64,000 nucleotides of DNA from Flavobacterium sp. Root901 (GTDB lineage: Bacteria > Bacteroidota > Bacteroidia > Flavobacteriales > Flavobacteriaceae). The position numbers and the translations under genes were made by a program. The notes under the pieces were generated by a model. It was not told where the DNA came from. It made no database searches and saw nothing but the letters and a program-made list of their open reading frames with translations. This document shows, piece by piece, positions 44,092 through 52,313 of this stretch (positions within the stretch are counted from its first letter, which is position 1; every line of letters starts with the position of its first letter). The stretch is taken from assembly GCF_001429765.1 (NCBI RefSeq), contig NZ_LMJB01000005.1:1207556-1271555 (forward strand), in the 5' to 3' direction.

Positions 44092-44457
44092 ATGGAAAAA
44101 GACCAAATCGTAAATGCCGAAATTGAACTTTTGACCGCAATTAAAAATGCCGATGTTACTGTTTTGGAACAAATCCTTCACGATGATCTGCTTTTCAATA
44201 TGCCGGACGGACAAACCATTACAAAAGAATTTGATTTGAATTCATACCGTTCCGGTAAAATGAAAATTGATTCTCTGGAGGCTTCGGATCAAATTATTAA
44301 TATTATAGATGATACAGCTGTCGTTGCTGTTTCTGTTTCATTAAAAGGAACTTACGATAATAATCCTGTCAATGGCGTTTTTAAATACATACGTGTTTGG
44401 AAACAATTTGGCGCAGATTTGAAAATTATCGCCGGAAGCTGCATTCAACTGGCATAA
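44092..44457 (+). CDS. SnoaL/DUF4440-like (NTF2-fold) protein
   Basis: The 121-residue cytoplasmic protein has a small NTF2-type cone: MEKDQIVNAEIELLTAIKNA, HDDLLFNMPDGQTITKEFDL, and the later strands NPVNGVFKYIRVWKQFG and LKIIAGSCIQL. These match DUF4440-like proteins, which bind small ligands or have unassigned roles. The frame opens at a TTG at 44089; the next codon, ATG 44092, is taken. It is 17 bp after ctpA and probably cotranscribed. Confidence 0.78.
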   Translation: MEKDQIVNAEIELLTAIKNADVTVLEQILHDDLLFNMPDGQTITKEFDLNSYRSGKMKIDSLEASDQIINIIDDTAVVAVSVSLKGTYDNNPVNGVFKYIRVWKQFGADLKIIAGSCIQLA

Positions 44458-44545
44458 ATTTTGACTGCAAAAATAATATTAACTTAAAATAGAACATACC
44501 GAAACCTCGTTAATCATAACGTACTTTGCGGTTAAAATTTAAAAT

Positions 44546-44863
44546 ATGAAAAATCTGAAAAAAATAAGTTTAGTTGTAATTCTGATGACTTTTATAATCT
44601 CTTGTACAACGATGAAAAACGATGCGAATAAGGCAGTTTCCGGAAAAGTAGAATCAATTGAATCCGGAAAAGACGGTTACACTGCAAAAATTAATACAGA
44701 TACAAAAGAAGTATATTTTGCAACAATCAGCATCGTAAATGTTGGCGGGCCGCAAAATTACAAGCAGTTAAAAATAGGAGATGTAGTTTCGTTAAAAGGA
44801 GAAATCTGGAAATCTGATGATGAGAATCATATTAAGGTAACGAAGATTGTTTCGGTGAAATAA
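44546..44863 (+). CDS. Small lipoprotein of unknown function
   Basis: The 105-residue product has a lipoprotein signal (MKNLKKISLVVILMTFIISC, Cys20) and a short beta-rich domain with GKVESIESGKDGYTAKINTD and YKQLKIGDVVSLKGEIWKSD, which looks like an OB-type barrel. I do not recognise the family. It has its own spacer upstream and a strong terminator downstream, so it seems monocistronic. Confidence 0.75.
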   Translation: MKNLKKISLVVILMTFIISCTTMKNDANKAVSGKVESIESGKDGYTAKINTDTKEVYFATISIVNVGGPQNYKQLKIGDVVSLKGEIWKSDDENHIKVTKIVSVK

Positions 44864-44880
44864 ATTTACTTACTTAAAAT

Positions 44881-44911
44881 AAAAAAACACTGATTTTGTC
44901 AGTGTTTTTTT
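44881..44911 (+). terminator. Terminator after the small OB-like lipoprotein gene
   Basis: AAAAAAACACTGA / TCAGTGTTTTTTT, a perfect 13-bp stem with a 5-nt loop, symmetric for both strands. Confidence 0.85.
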
Positions 44912-44944
44912 ATTTTAAGATGTATTAAATAATAAACATAACTT

Positions 44945-45262
44945 TTGAGAACAGTTTTCAATACATTATTTATTCTAATCAATGCAGTAATTGTTGCTTT
45001 TTTTAGTCTTTTCTGGGTCGGAAGTTATGAGCGAAAAATCGAGCTTTATACTCTGCTTCCTTATTCTTTTATTTTTCGTTTTCTTGGAGTATCAGCCATC
45101 GGTTTTATTGGGATAATTATTCTTCTAATTTTGAATTTTTTCCTGGATAAACTGTTTTCAAAAGACATAAAAATATCTGTTTTTAAAAAGCTAGGATTTA
45201 AAAGTCTTATAATAACAACTTTAATAGCTTTTTTGGGAACTGTTTTATTTTTTTGTGTTTAA
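44945..45262 (+). CDS. Small integral membrane protein, unknown
   Basis: This open frame of 105 codons encodes a hydrophobic protein with three clear helices (about 5-25, 45-70, 85-105) and basic loops. That makes it a plausible inner-membrane protein; I do not recognise the family. The only available start is the TTG at 44945, because no ATG exists in the frame. The stop lies 1 bp from the convergent oxidoreductase stop. The start and even its reality are less certain than for its neighbours. Confidence 0.55.
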   Translation: MRTVFNTLFILINAVIVAFFSLFWVGSYERKIELYTLLPYSFIFRFLGVSAIGFIGIIILLILNFFLDKLFSKDIKISVFKKLGFKSLIITTLIAFLGTVLFFCV

Positions 45263-45263
45263 A

Positions 45264-45869
45264 TTATCGAATGCTGTCGTGCGAATGCGTCTGTACGCCG
45301 TTGTTCCATAAAGTGAGAATATCGGTTGCAACAGCAGCACCGCTTCCGGCGGCAATGGCCAGCTGGCTTCTCCATCCGGCTAAAGTTCCAATTGCATAAA
45401 TCCCGTCGGCAACTTTATGATCATCATTTTTAAGCTGAATACGTTGTTTTTCCGGAAGTGCTTTTTTGTGAGGTTCAACAAATTGCATTAAGCCTTCAAT
45501 ATCAAAAGTATTGGCAGAGCCTATTCCAACAACGATATTTTTTGTCTGGTAGGAGTTTTTATTACTAACAACTGTAAACGAAGGAAAAGAGCCTTCGATT
45601 TTCATTACTTTTTCATTTGGAATTTGTTCAATATGCGGATAAGAAGCTGTTAGATCCTGAATACTTTGTGTAAGCAGTTCAGAACCTAATTTACCAGGCG
45701 TTATCCCATAAGCATTGTAGAAAACAGCCTCTTGTAAAGAAGAGTTTTTCTGATGGGTAAAAATTCCGATTTTTTTGTCGGTAACAAAAGCTTTGTTTTT
45801 TGCAGATCCTAAAACTAAGGCGCAAGACATGCCTGATACACCTCCGCCGATAATTAAAACGTCAAACAT
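45264..45869 (-). CDS. Short FAD-dependent oxidoreductase, thioredoxin reductase-like
   Basis: The 201-residue protein has the dinucleotide motif MFDVLIIGGGVSGMSCAL at its start and the C-terminal FAD motif GIYAIGTLAGWRSQLAIAAG. The central NAD(P)H-binding domain and the CxxC redox pair of thioredoxin reductase are both absent, which explains its short length. It may be a stand-alone FAD protein that takes electrons from a partner, or a reduced paralogue. A 66-residue membrane protein gene lies 5 bp upstream in the same operon. Confidence 0.78.
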   Translation of the reverse strand: MFDVLIIGGGVSGMSCALVLGSAKNKAFVTDKKIGIFTHQKNSSLQEAVFYNAYGITPGKLGSELLTQSIQDLTASYPHIEQIPNEKVMKIEGSFPSFTVVSNKNSYQTKNIVVGIGSANTFDIEGLMQFVEPHKKALPEKQRIQLKNDDHKVADGIYAIGTLAGWRSQLAIAAGSGAAVATDILTLWNNGVQTHSHDSIR

Positions 45870-45874
45870 ATATA

Positions 45875-46075
45875 TTATCGACCGTTTGTTTTTTCTTCAA
45901 TTCTTTTAGAAATTCTAAAAATCAAAAGAATCAACACGGCGCAAAACGAAGCTGCGATTCCAATAAAAGCTACCATACTATCGCCCTGAAAAGGGTTTTT
46001 AAAGTCTAATAGCGTAATATTAAAAACAATTAAAGCTAATGCTAAAAGCACTAAGATTGAAGTGAAGATTTTCAT
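45875..46075 (-). CDS. Small two-helix membrane protein
   Basis: The 66-residue product has two membrane helices (about 3-20 and 33-55) and a basic C-terminus (RISKRIEEKTNGR). It precedes the FAD protein gene by 5 bp, so the two are probably cotranslated and may form a membrane complex. The frame opens earlier at 46105, but ATG 46075 starts the first helix cleanly. No known family is recognised. Confidence 0.7.
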   Translation of the reverse strand: MKIFTSILVLLALALIVFNITLLDFKNPFQGDSMVAFIGIAASFCAVLILLIFRISKRIEEKTNGR

Positions 46076-46178
46076 ATTGGTTGTTTGTTGTTGTAAAAAT
46101 ATCAAAGTAAAACTTTAATAAAATGTCTTAAAGTTGTATTTTATAAATTTATTGGGGATAAAAGTATAAAAATAAATC

Positions 46179-46757
46179 TTAGACAAATAAACCTTTAACA
46201 TTAGCGGCGAATAATTTAACAGCAATTGCTAAAAGTATTACTCCAAATGTCTTGCGGACAACTCCAAGTCCGTTTTCTCCTAGTAAATTTTCAATTTTTT
46301 TAGAAGATTTTAAAACAACATATACCAATATTATATTAAGCAGAATTGCGATAATAATATTTATGGTGTGAAATTGCGATCTCAACGACAGCAAAGTAGT
46401 CATTGTTCCTGCTCCGGCGATTAAAGGAAAAGCAAGAGGAACTATAGAAGCAGATCCGGGTTCTTCGTCGCGATAGATCCTGATTCCTAAAATCATTTCC
46501 AGTGCCAGAAAAAATAATACAAAAGATCCGGCAACGGCAAACGAATGCACATCTATACCAATAAGGTTTAATACTCCTTCTCCAACAAAAAGAAAAACAA
46601 TCATAATGGCACCCGCAACAATTGATGCTTTTTCAGATTCAATATGTCCCACTTTTGCTCTTAGATTTACAATAATAGGAATTGAACCTACAATATCAAT
46701 TACTGCAAAAAGTACCATGCTTACTGTGATGATTTCTTTAAAATCGATTTCTAACAT
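46179..46757 (-). CDS. MarC-family integral membrane protein
   Basis: The 192-residue protein has about six membrane helices and the MarC/UPF0056 features VLFAVIDIVGSIPIIVNLRA, SFVLFFLALEMILGI and SIVPLAFPLIAGAGTMTTLL. MarC was once linked to antibiotic resistance, but that role was not confirmed; the function is unknown. The frame opens at a TTG at 46793, which lies in the -7 box (46791-46798), so ATG 46757 is the start. Single gene. Confidence 0.88.
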   Translation of the reverse strand: MLEIDFKEIITVSMVLFAVIDIVGSIPIIVNLRAKVGHIESEKASIVAGAIMIVFLFVGEGVLNLIGIDVHSFAVAGSFVLFFLALEMILGIRIYRDEEPGSASIVPLAFPLIAGAGTMTTLLSLRSQFHTINIIIAILLNIILVYVVLKSSKKIENLLGENGLGVVRKTFGVILLAIAVKLFAANVKGLFV

Positions 46758-46790
46758 ATCGCTTTGATTTTGAGGATTTAAAAATTTCTG

Positions 46791-46798
46791 CAAAAGTA
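46791..46798 (-). promoter_or_regulatory. -7 box of the marC-like gene
   Basis: TACTTTTG on the minus strand matches TAnnTTTG and overlaps the upstream TTG codon, ruling that codon out as the start. Confidence 0.55.
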
Positions 46799-47097
46799 GA
46801 TAATAAAGTTAGGTGTTTTTTTGACAGCTTGTATTTTTGTTATAAAAACATAGTTTAAGGTTTAAAAAAGTGATATTTGTAACAATTGCTGGTTAGAATT
46901 ATATATATAAGAATGTATACCAGGTTTTACCGCAAAGCTCATAAAAGATTTTTCAAACGCTGCAAGGCTTTTTTTAAATGCAGACCCCATATTACAACGG
47001 TTTACTTTTGTGTAGATCTTCGTTAAAATTTTTTACCAGAGAATATCTGCTTTCTTTGACTATCTTTGCACTTTATAAATAAGAGTATTGTAATATC
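46799..47097. other. Spacer with a degraded GCAAAG-type repeat
   Basis: About 300 bp between divergent genes. The stretch 46928-46985 holds ACCGCAAAGCTC and GCTGCAAGGCTTTTTT, a decayed relative of the GCAAAG palindrome near 34.4 kb. The promoter of the DUF3109 gene lies at its right end. Confidence 0.45.
47061..47068 (+). promoter_or_regulatory. -7 box of the DUF3109 gene
   Basis: TATCTTTG, an exact TAnnTTTG, lies 29 bp before the ATG. Confidence 0.55.
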
Positions 47098-47667
47098 ATG
47101 TTTCAGTTAGGTAAAACTATTATTTCAGAAGATATTCTGGAAAAAGAATTTGTGTGCAACTTGTCTGCCTGTAAAGGGGCTTGTTGCGTTGATGGAGATG
47201 CGGGCGCGCCTTTAAATGAGGCTGAAACTAAAATCTTAGAGGAAATTTATCCAAAAGTAAAACCTTTTTTACGAAAAGAAGGAATTGATGCAATTGAAGC
47301 GCAGGGAACCTGGGTAACCGGAACCGACGGCGATCTTGAAACACCGCTTATCGATAATAAAGATTGTGCTTATGTTATTTTTGACGGCAAAACCGCGCTT
47401 TGCGGAATCGAGCAGGCATATAACCAAGGAATTATAGATTGGAAAAAACCTGTTTCCTGTCATTTATATCCAATTCGCGTAAAAGACTTCACAGAATTTG
47501 CTGCAGTAAATTACGACCGATGGGATATTTGCGATGATGCTTGTTCGTTAGGAAAAGAATTGGAAGTTCCTGTGTATAAATTTGTGAAAGAAGCCTTGAT
47601 TCGCCGTTTTGGAGAAGACTGGTATATGGAGCTCGAAAAAGTAGCCAGCGAACTTAAAAATTCTTAA
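47098..47667 (+). CDS. DUF3109 family cysteine-rich protein
   Basis: The 189-residue protein has an N-terminal Cys cluster (C20, C25, C29, C30 in [20 protein letters not shown]) and further Cys in [31 protein letters not shown] and [14 protein letters not shown]3109 (PF11307) resembles the YkgJ zinc/iron-cluster proteins and may bind a metal cluster, but its role is not established. There is no signal peptide, so it is cytoplasmic. It is preceded by its own -7 box and followed by a long spacer, so it is monocistronic. Confidence 0.88.
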   Translation: MFQLGKTIISEDILEKEFVCNLSACKGACCVDGDAGAPLNEAETKILEEIYPKVKPFLRKEGIDAIEAQGTWVTGTDGDLETPLIDNKDCAYVIFDGKTALCGIEQAYNQGIIDWKKPVSCHLYPIRVKDFTEFAAVNYDRWDICDDACSLGKELEVPVYKFVKEALIRRFGEDWYMELEKVASELKNS

Positions 47668-48003
47668 AAACTAAAGTGTAAAAAATACCCTTTTGCGAAG
47701 CTGTATTTTAACTCAAAAAAATAAAGTTTTAACTCCGGAAAAACTTTTTAAAACAATTTAAAATTTCTTGCTTTTTATATTTAAAAGTCTATATTTTACG
47801 GGGCTTCAAGGTATAATGAGCGTTTTTAATTGCTTCATTTACAGCGAATTGATTATTGTATGAAAAATGTTTCAAAATTTGCCGTTGTTAAAAACTACAT
47901 CAAATTGTGAATAAGTTTGACTTTCATTTTTAGCGATAATTGACAATCTTTGTAGTCTACTGAATTAGTAAAATTTCGGTATAAAAATTTAACAAAAATT
48001 GTC
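47668..48003. other. Gene-free spacer upstream of nrdB
   Basis: About 335 bp with no supportable gene. A weak -7-like AATCTTTG (47945-47952) lies 51 bp before the nrdB ATG and may be its promoter. No clear NrdR-box pair was recognised and no repeat family is visible. Confidence 0.45.
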
Positions 48004-48981
48004 ATGTCTCAAGTAGAACCAATCTTACAAGAAAATAAAAATCGTTTCGTTATTTTTCCTATCAAACATCATGATATTTGGGAATGGTATAAAAAAATGG
48101 AAGCTAGTTTCTGGACAGCTGAAGAAATCGATTTGCATCAGGACTTGACAGATTGGAACAATAAACTTAATGATGACGAAAGATATTTCATTAAACACAT
48201 TTTAGCATTTTTTGCTGCTTCTGACGGAATCGTAAACGAAAATCTTGCTGAGAACTTTGTAAATGAAGTTCAATATGCAGAAGCAAAATTTTTCTACGGT
48301 TTTCAAATCATGATGGAGAATATTCATAGTGAAACGTATTCTTTATTAATTGACACTTACGTTAAAGACGAAGCTGAGAAAACAGAATTGTTTAATGCTT
48401 TGGAAGTTTTTCCTGCTATTGCAAAAAAAGGAGAATGGGCTTTAAAATGGATCGAGTCAGATTCGTTTGCTGAAAGACTTATTGCTTTTGCTGCTGTTGA
48501 AGGAATCTTTTTCTCCGGTGCTTTCTGTTCAATTTATTGGTTGAAAAAACGTGGTTTAATGCCAGGTTTAACATTCTCTAATGAGTTGATTTCCCGTGAC
48601 GAAGGCGTACATTGTGATTTTGCGGTTCACCTGCACAATCACCATTTGGTAAACAAAGTACCAAAAGACAGAATCAAAGAAATTATTGTTGATGCACTGG
48701 ATATCGAAAGACAGTTTGTGACTGAATCTCTTCCTGTAAGTTTAATTGGAATGAACGCTGCGTTAATGACACAGTACTTAGAGTTCGTTGCCGACAGACT
48801 TTTAGTTGAATTAGGATGCGAACGTGTATACGGATCTGCAAATCCATTCGATTTCATGGACATGATTTCGCTTCAGGGAAAAACTAATTTCTTTGAAAAA
48901 CGTGTTGCCGAGTATCAAAAATCTGGAGTAATGAACACAGACAGCGATGCTCAGAAAATTTCATTTGACGCAGATTTTTAG
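48004..48981 (+). CDS. nrdB: Class I ribonucleotide reductase small (radical-generating) subunit
   Basis: The 325-residue ferritin-like protein carries the dimetal-site ligands of R2 proteins: D74 in [10 protein letters not shown]105 and H108 in MENIHSETY, and a second ExxH in RDEGVHCDF. The tyrosine four residues after H108 (Y112) occupies the E. coli Y122 radical position. NrdB activates NrdA for conversion of ribonucleotides to deoxyribonucleotides. Work on F. johnsoniae NrdB placed it in subclass Id, with a superoxide-activated Mn cofactor; this protein may belong there, but I infer that from lineage only. nrdA follows 265 bp downstream. Confidence 0.95.
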   Translation: MSQVEPILQENKNRFVIFPIKHHDIWEWYKKMEASFWTAEEIDLHQDLTDWNNKLNDDERYFIKHILAFFAASDGIVNENLAENFVNEVQYAEAKFFYGFQIMMENIHSETYSLLIDTYVKDEAEKTELFNALEVFPAIAKKGEWALKWIESDSFAERLIAFAAVEGIFFSGAFCSIYWLKKRGLMPGLTFSNELISRDEGVHCDFAVHLHNHHLVNKVPKDRIKEIIVDALDIERQFVTESLPVSLIGMNAALMTQYLEFVADRLLVELGCERVYGSANPFDFMDMISLQGKTNFFEKRVAEYQKSGVMNTDSDAQKISFDADF

Positions 48982-48996
48982 AACAACAGCATTTTT

Positions 48997-49032
48997 TTAA
49001 TTTGGGATAATTTTATCTAATGCCCAAATTAA
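48997..49032 (+). other. Hairpin between nrdB and nrdA
   Basis: TTAATTTGGG / CCCAAATTAA, a perfect 10-bp stem with a 16-nt loop, lies just after the nrdB stop with no long T tract. It could be an attenuating or mRNA-stabilising hairpin that sets the nrdB:nrdA ratio. Confidence 0.5.
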
Positions 49033-49246
49033 TTTTACAGAACATTTTAGGTTAAATCTTCTATCACCCAAATCGGAGGTTTAATAGCAATTTTAACGGC
49101 TTTTCGGTTTGATATTCAAATTGGGAAAGGGCAGCTATTGAGAATTCTGTAATTCTCGAAAAATAATTTAAAAACACGCAATGTTTAAGTACTGGAATTC
49201 GTTTTCTAGTTACTTTCATTTATTCAATAACTTAAAAAGTAAGCTT

Positions 49247-51640
49247 ATGTATGTAGTAAAAAGAGATGGACACAGAGAGCCTGTAATGTTTGACAAGATT
49301 ACAGAAAGAATCAAAAAATTGTGTTATGGCCTGAATGAGCTTGTAGATCCGGTTAAGGTAGCGATGAGAGTTATCGAAGGATTGTATGATGGGGTTTCGA
49401 CTTCTGAACTTGATAATCTTGCAGCAGAAACTGCGGCATCTATGACTATTGCACATCCTGATTATGCACAATTAGCAGCTCGTGTGGCGATTTCAAATTT
49501 ACATTCAAATACAAAAAAATCTTTCTCAGAAACGATGAAAGATATGTATCACTACGTAAATCCAAGAAACGGTCAGGAAGCACCTTTAATCGCAGATGAC
49601 GTTTATAAAGTGATTCAGGAAAATGCTGCTTTTTTAGATTCTCATATCATTTATACAAGAGATTTTAATTACGATTATTTTGGTTTTAAAACCCTGGAGC
49701 GTTCTTATCTTCTTAAAATAAACGGAAAAATCGTAGAGCGTCCGCAGCACATGTTAATGCGTGTTTCTGTTGGTATTCACTTAGACGATTTAAAATCGGT
49801 AATTGAAACTTACGATTTAATGTCTAAAAAGTTCTTTACGCATGCAACGCCAACGTTGTTCAATGCAGGAACTCCAAAACCACAAATGTCTTCTTGTTTC
49901 CTTTTGGCAATGCAGGATGATAGTATTGATGGTATTTATGATACTTTGAAACAAACAGCAAAAATCTCGCAGTCGGCAGGCGGAATTGGACTTTCTATTC
50001 ACAACGTACGTGCAACCGGATCTTACATTCGCGGTACAAACGGAACTTCAAACGGAATTGTTCCGATGTTGAGAGTTTTCAATGATACTGCTCGTTACGT
50101 AGATCAGGGTGGCGGAAAACGTAAAGGAAGTTTTGCTATTTACATCGAAACATGGCATGCTGATATTTTTGAATTCTTAGATTTAAAGAAAAATACAGGA
50201 AAAGAAGAAATGCGTGCGAGAGATTTATTCTTCGCCATGTGGACTTCAGATTTGTTCATGAAACGTGTTCAGGAAGATTCAACCTGGACTTTAATGTGTC
50301 CAAATGAGTGCCCTGGATTATATGATGTTTACGGAGAAGAATTTGAAGCTTTATATACAGATTACGAATTTAGAGGAAAAGGAAGAAAAACAATCCGCGC
50401 TCGTGAGTTATGGGAGAAAATCCTTGAATCGCAAATCGAAACCGGAACGCCATATATGTTGTACAAAGATGCAGCAAACCGTAAATCGAACCACAAGAAT
50501 TTAGGAACAATTCGTTCTTCTAACTTGTGTACAGAGATTATGGAGTTTACTTCTAAGGATGAAATTGCAGTTTGTAACCTGGCTTCTATTTCCCTGCCAA
50601 TGTTCATTGAAAACGGAAAATTTGATCACGAAGCACTTTACAATGTTACAAAACGTGTAACCCGTAACCTGAACAAAGTAATCGACAGAAACTATTATCC
50701 GGTTAAAGAAGCTGAAAACTCAAACATGCGCCACCGTCCGGTAGGATTAGGAGTGCAAGGTTTGGCTGATGCTTTTATTATGCTGCGTATGCCTTTTACA
50801 AGTGATGAAGCTAAAAAACTGAATCAGGAGATTTTCGAAACATTATATTTTGCTGCTGTAACCGCTTCAATGGAAATGGCAAAAGAAGAAGGGCCATATT
50901 CTACATTTGAAGGTTCTCCAATGTCACAAGGAGAATTCCAATACAACATGTGGGGAATGAAAGATGAAGAATTATCTGGTCGTTGGGACTGGGCTTCGTT
51001 AAGAAAAGAAGTTATGGAACATGGAGTTCGTAACTCATTATTAGTAGCGCCAATGCCAACAGCATCGACTTCACAAATTCTTGGAAACAATGAAGCTTTC
51101 GAACCTTATACTTCAAATATTTACACGCGTCGTGTATTGTCTGGAGAATTTATCGTAGTAAACAAACATTTACTTCACGATTTAGTAGAAAGAGGATTAT
51201 GGAACGAAACGTTGAAACAAGAAATCATGCGTCATAATGGATCTGTTCAAAATATTGATGTTATTCCGCAAGACTTAAAAGAGCTTTATAAAACAGTTTG
51301 GGAAATGTCGATGAAAGATATTATCGATATGTCTCGTCAAAGAGGATACTTTATTGACCAGTCTCAATCGTTGAATTTGTTCATGCAGGATGCGAACTAT
51401 TCTAAACTAACGTCAATGCACTTTTACGCTTGGCAGTCTGGTTTAAAAACTGGAATGTATTACCTAAGAACAAAAGCAGCTGTAGATGCGATTAAATTCA
51501 CATTAAACAACGATAAAAAAGAAGAAACAGCTCCATCATTAGTTGCAGAAACAGAATCAATCAGCGTTGAGGATTACAAAGCGATGCTTTTAAAAGCACA
51601 AGCTGCAGATCCTGAGGATTGTGAAATGTGTGGAAGTTAA
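49247..51640 (+). CDS. nrdA: Class I ribonucleotide reductase large (catalytic) subunit
   Basis: The 797-residue protein opens with an ATP-cone (about 1-90; [20 protein letters not shown]), the activity-regulating domain. The ten-stranded barrel follows with active-site cysteines in [22 protein letters not shown] and [10 protein letters not shown], and the finger-loop region is normal. The extreme C-terminus DCEMCGS carries the redox CxxC pair. The ATG at 49181 would add 22 unrelated residues; ATG 49247 begins the standard MYVVKRDG and is preferred. A strong hairpin follows the stop. Function: reduction of ribonucleoside diphosphates with NrdB. Confidence 0.95.
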   Translation: MYVVKRDGHREPVMFDKITERIKKLCYGLNELVDPVKVAMRVIEGLYDGVSTSELDNLAAETAASMTIAHPDYAQLAARVAISNLHSNTKKSFSETMKDMYHYVNPRNGQEAPLIADDVYKVIQENAAFLDSHIIYTRDFNYDYFGFKTLERSYLLKINGKIVERPQHMLMRVSVGIHLDDLKSVIETYDLMSKKFFTHATPTLFNAGTPKPQMSSCFLLAMQDDSIDGIYDTLKQTAKISQSAGGIGLSIHNVRATGSYIRGTNGTSNGIVPMLRVFNDTARYVDQGGGKRKGSFAIYIETWHADIFEFLDLKKNTGKEEMRARDLFFAMWTSDLFMKRVQEDSTWTLMCPNECPGLYDVYGEEFEALYTDYEFRGKGRKTIRARELWEKILESQIETGTPYMLYKDAANRKSNHKNLGTIRSSNLCTEIMEFTSKDEIAVCNLASISLPMFIENGKFDHEALYNVTKRVTRNLNKVIDRNYYPVKEAENSNMRHRPVGLGVQGLADAFIMLRMPFTSDEAKKLNQEIFETLYFAAVTASMEMAKEEGPYSTFEGSPMSQGEFQYNMWGMKDEELSGRWDWASLRKEVMEHGVRNSLLVAPMPTASTSQILGNNEAFEPYTSNIYTRRVLSGEFIVVNKHLLHDLVERGLWNETLKQEIMRHNGSVQNIDVIPQDLKELYKTVWEMSMKDIIDMSRQRGYFIDQSQSLNLFMQDANYSKLTSMHFYAWQSGLKTGMYYLRTKAAVDAIKFTLNNDKKEETAPSLVAETESISVEDYKAMLLKAQAADPEDCEMCGS

Positions 51641-51660
51641 TATTCTGTAATAAAATATAT

Positions 51661-51709
51661 AGTTAAGTTTTTCTTTTTAAATTAATGGTAAAAAAAGAGA
51701 AACTTAACT
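51661..51709 (+). other. Long hairpin directly after nrdA
   Basis: The arms 51661-51678 and about 51692-51709 form an 18-bp stem with one wobble pair (outer part AGTTAAGTTT). The base has no T tract, so it may be a weak terminator or mRNA-end hairpin. It marks the left edge of the accessory stretch. Confidence 0.6.
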
Positions 51710-51743
51710 AATTTAAAATTTAGTTCTTTGAATTAATTTGGTT

Positions 51744-51856
51744 GACTTTAGATTGGCTCTTCAATCTTTGGTCAGGATTGCCCAAGAACACCTTTCTAAA
51801 GTGTTAGTTCGAACTTCATTCGTTGTTTGGCTATTCATTTCATTAAAGGGTTCTGT
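51744..51856 (+). repeat. 113-bp direct repeat, copy 1 (upstream of the reverse transcriptase)
   Basis: This segment is repeated at 52133-52245 with one mismatch (G at 51770, C in copy 2), a start-to-start distance of 389 bp. It contains a hairpin AGATTG / CAATCT, a second stem-loop from AACACCTTT and AAAGTGTT, and the perfect palindrome AGTTCGAACT, so an RNA copy would be highly structured. A frame happens to stay open through it (51738-51983), but no start, composition or family support makes it a gene. Confidence 0.8.
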
Positions 51857-52132
51857 GTCTATCTCGTTTGATGCCACTGTGTATGACAGACAGAAACCTA
51901 TAGAAACATTGGCACCAAGCTATTTATTTAGTGAGGCGGACAGGCAGAAAGCTGCGGATTTCAAAAAACATGCGGAATTTTGAAAAAAGTTTCATATGTC
52001 AGGAAAAAACTTAATTTTGAAAACTATGAATACAATATCGAATTCAGAACTGGAGAAAACCCAGCAAACCAAAAAAATGCAGTCTTTAACGCCCAAGAGT
52101 TTCGACTTAGATTTCGGTTTAAGTTAGCGTTC

Positions 52133-52245
52133 GACTTTAGATTGGCTCTTCAATCTTTCGTCAGGATTGCCCAAGAACACCTTTCTAAAGTGTTAGTTCG
52201 AACTTCATTCGTTGTTTGGCTATTCATTTCATTAAAGGGTTCTGT
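52133..52245 (+). repeat. 113-bp direct repeat, copy 2 (68 bp before the reverse transcriptase)
   Basis: Same segment as 51744-51856. It ends 68 bp before the reverse-transcriptase ATG. Just upstream, TTCGACTTAGATTTCGG imitates the start of the repeat. The 276 bp between the copies hold no convincing gene; the open frame 51980-52273 begins with TTG and reads through the repeat. Confidence 0.8.
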
Positions 52246-52313
52246 ACTCATTTTGTGGAGTCTGTCATACTAACAAATTGTTATTCTAAGGGTCTTTACA
52301 ATCATATAGTTAT

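Noticed and set aside
46918..46990. Possible tRNA or small RNA in the spacer before the DUF3109 gene
   Set aside because: No cloverleaf arms or TTCGANT-type loop; the stretch is a decayed GCAAAG repeat.
47668..48003. NrdR boxes or cobalamin riboswitch upstream of nrdB
   Set aside because: No palindromic 16-bp NrdR pair and no B12-box sequence could be recognised.
51738..52273. Two small genes (81 and 97 codons) upstream of the RT
   Set aside because: Both frames depend on TTG starts or run through the repeat, share the same repeat-derived peptide, and show no family or signal. Treated as non-coding repeat DNA, though not fully excluded.
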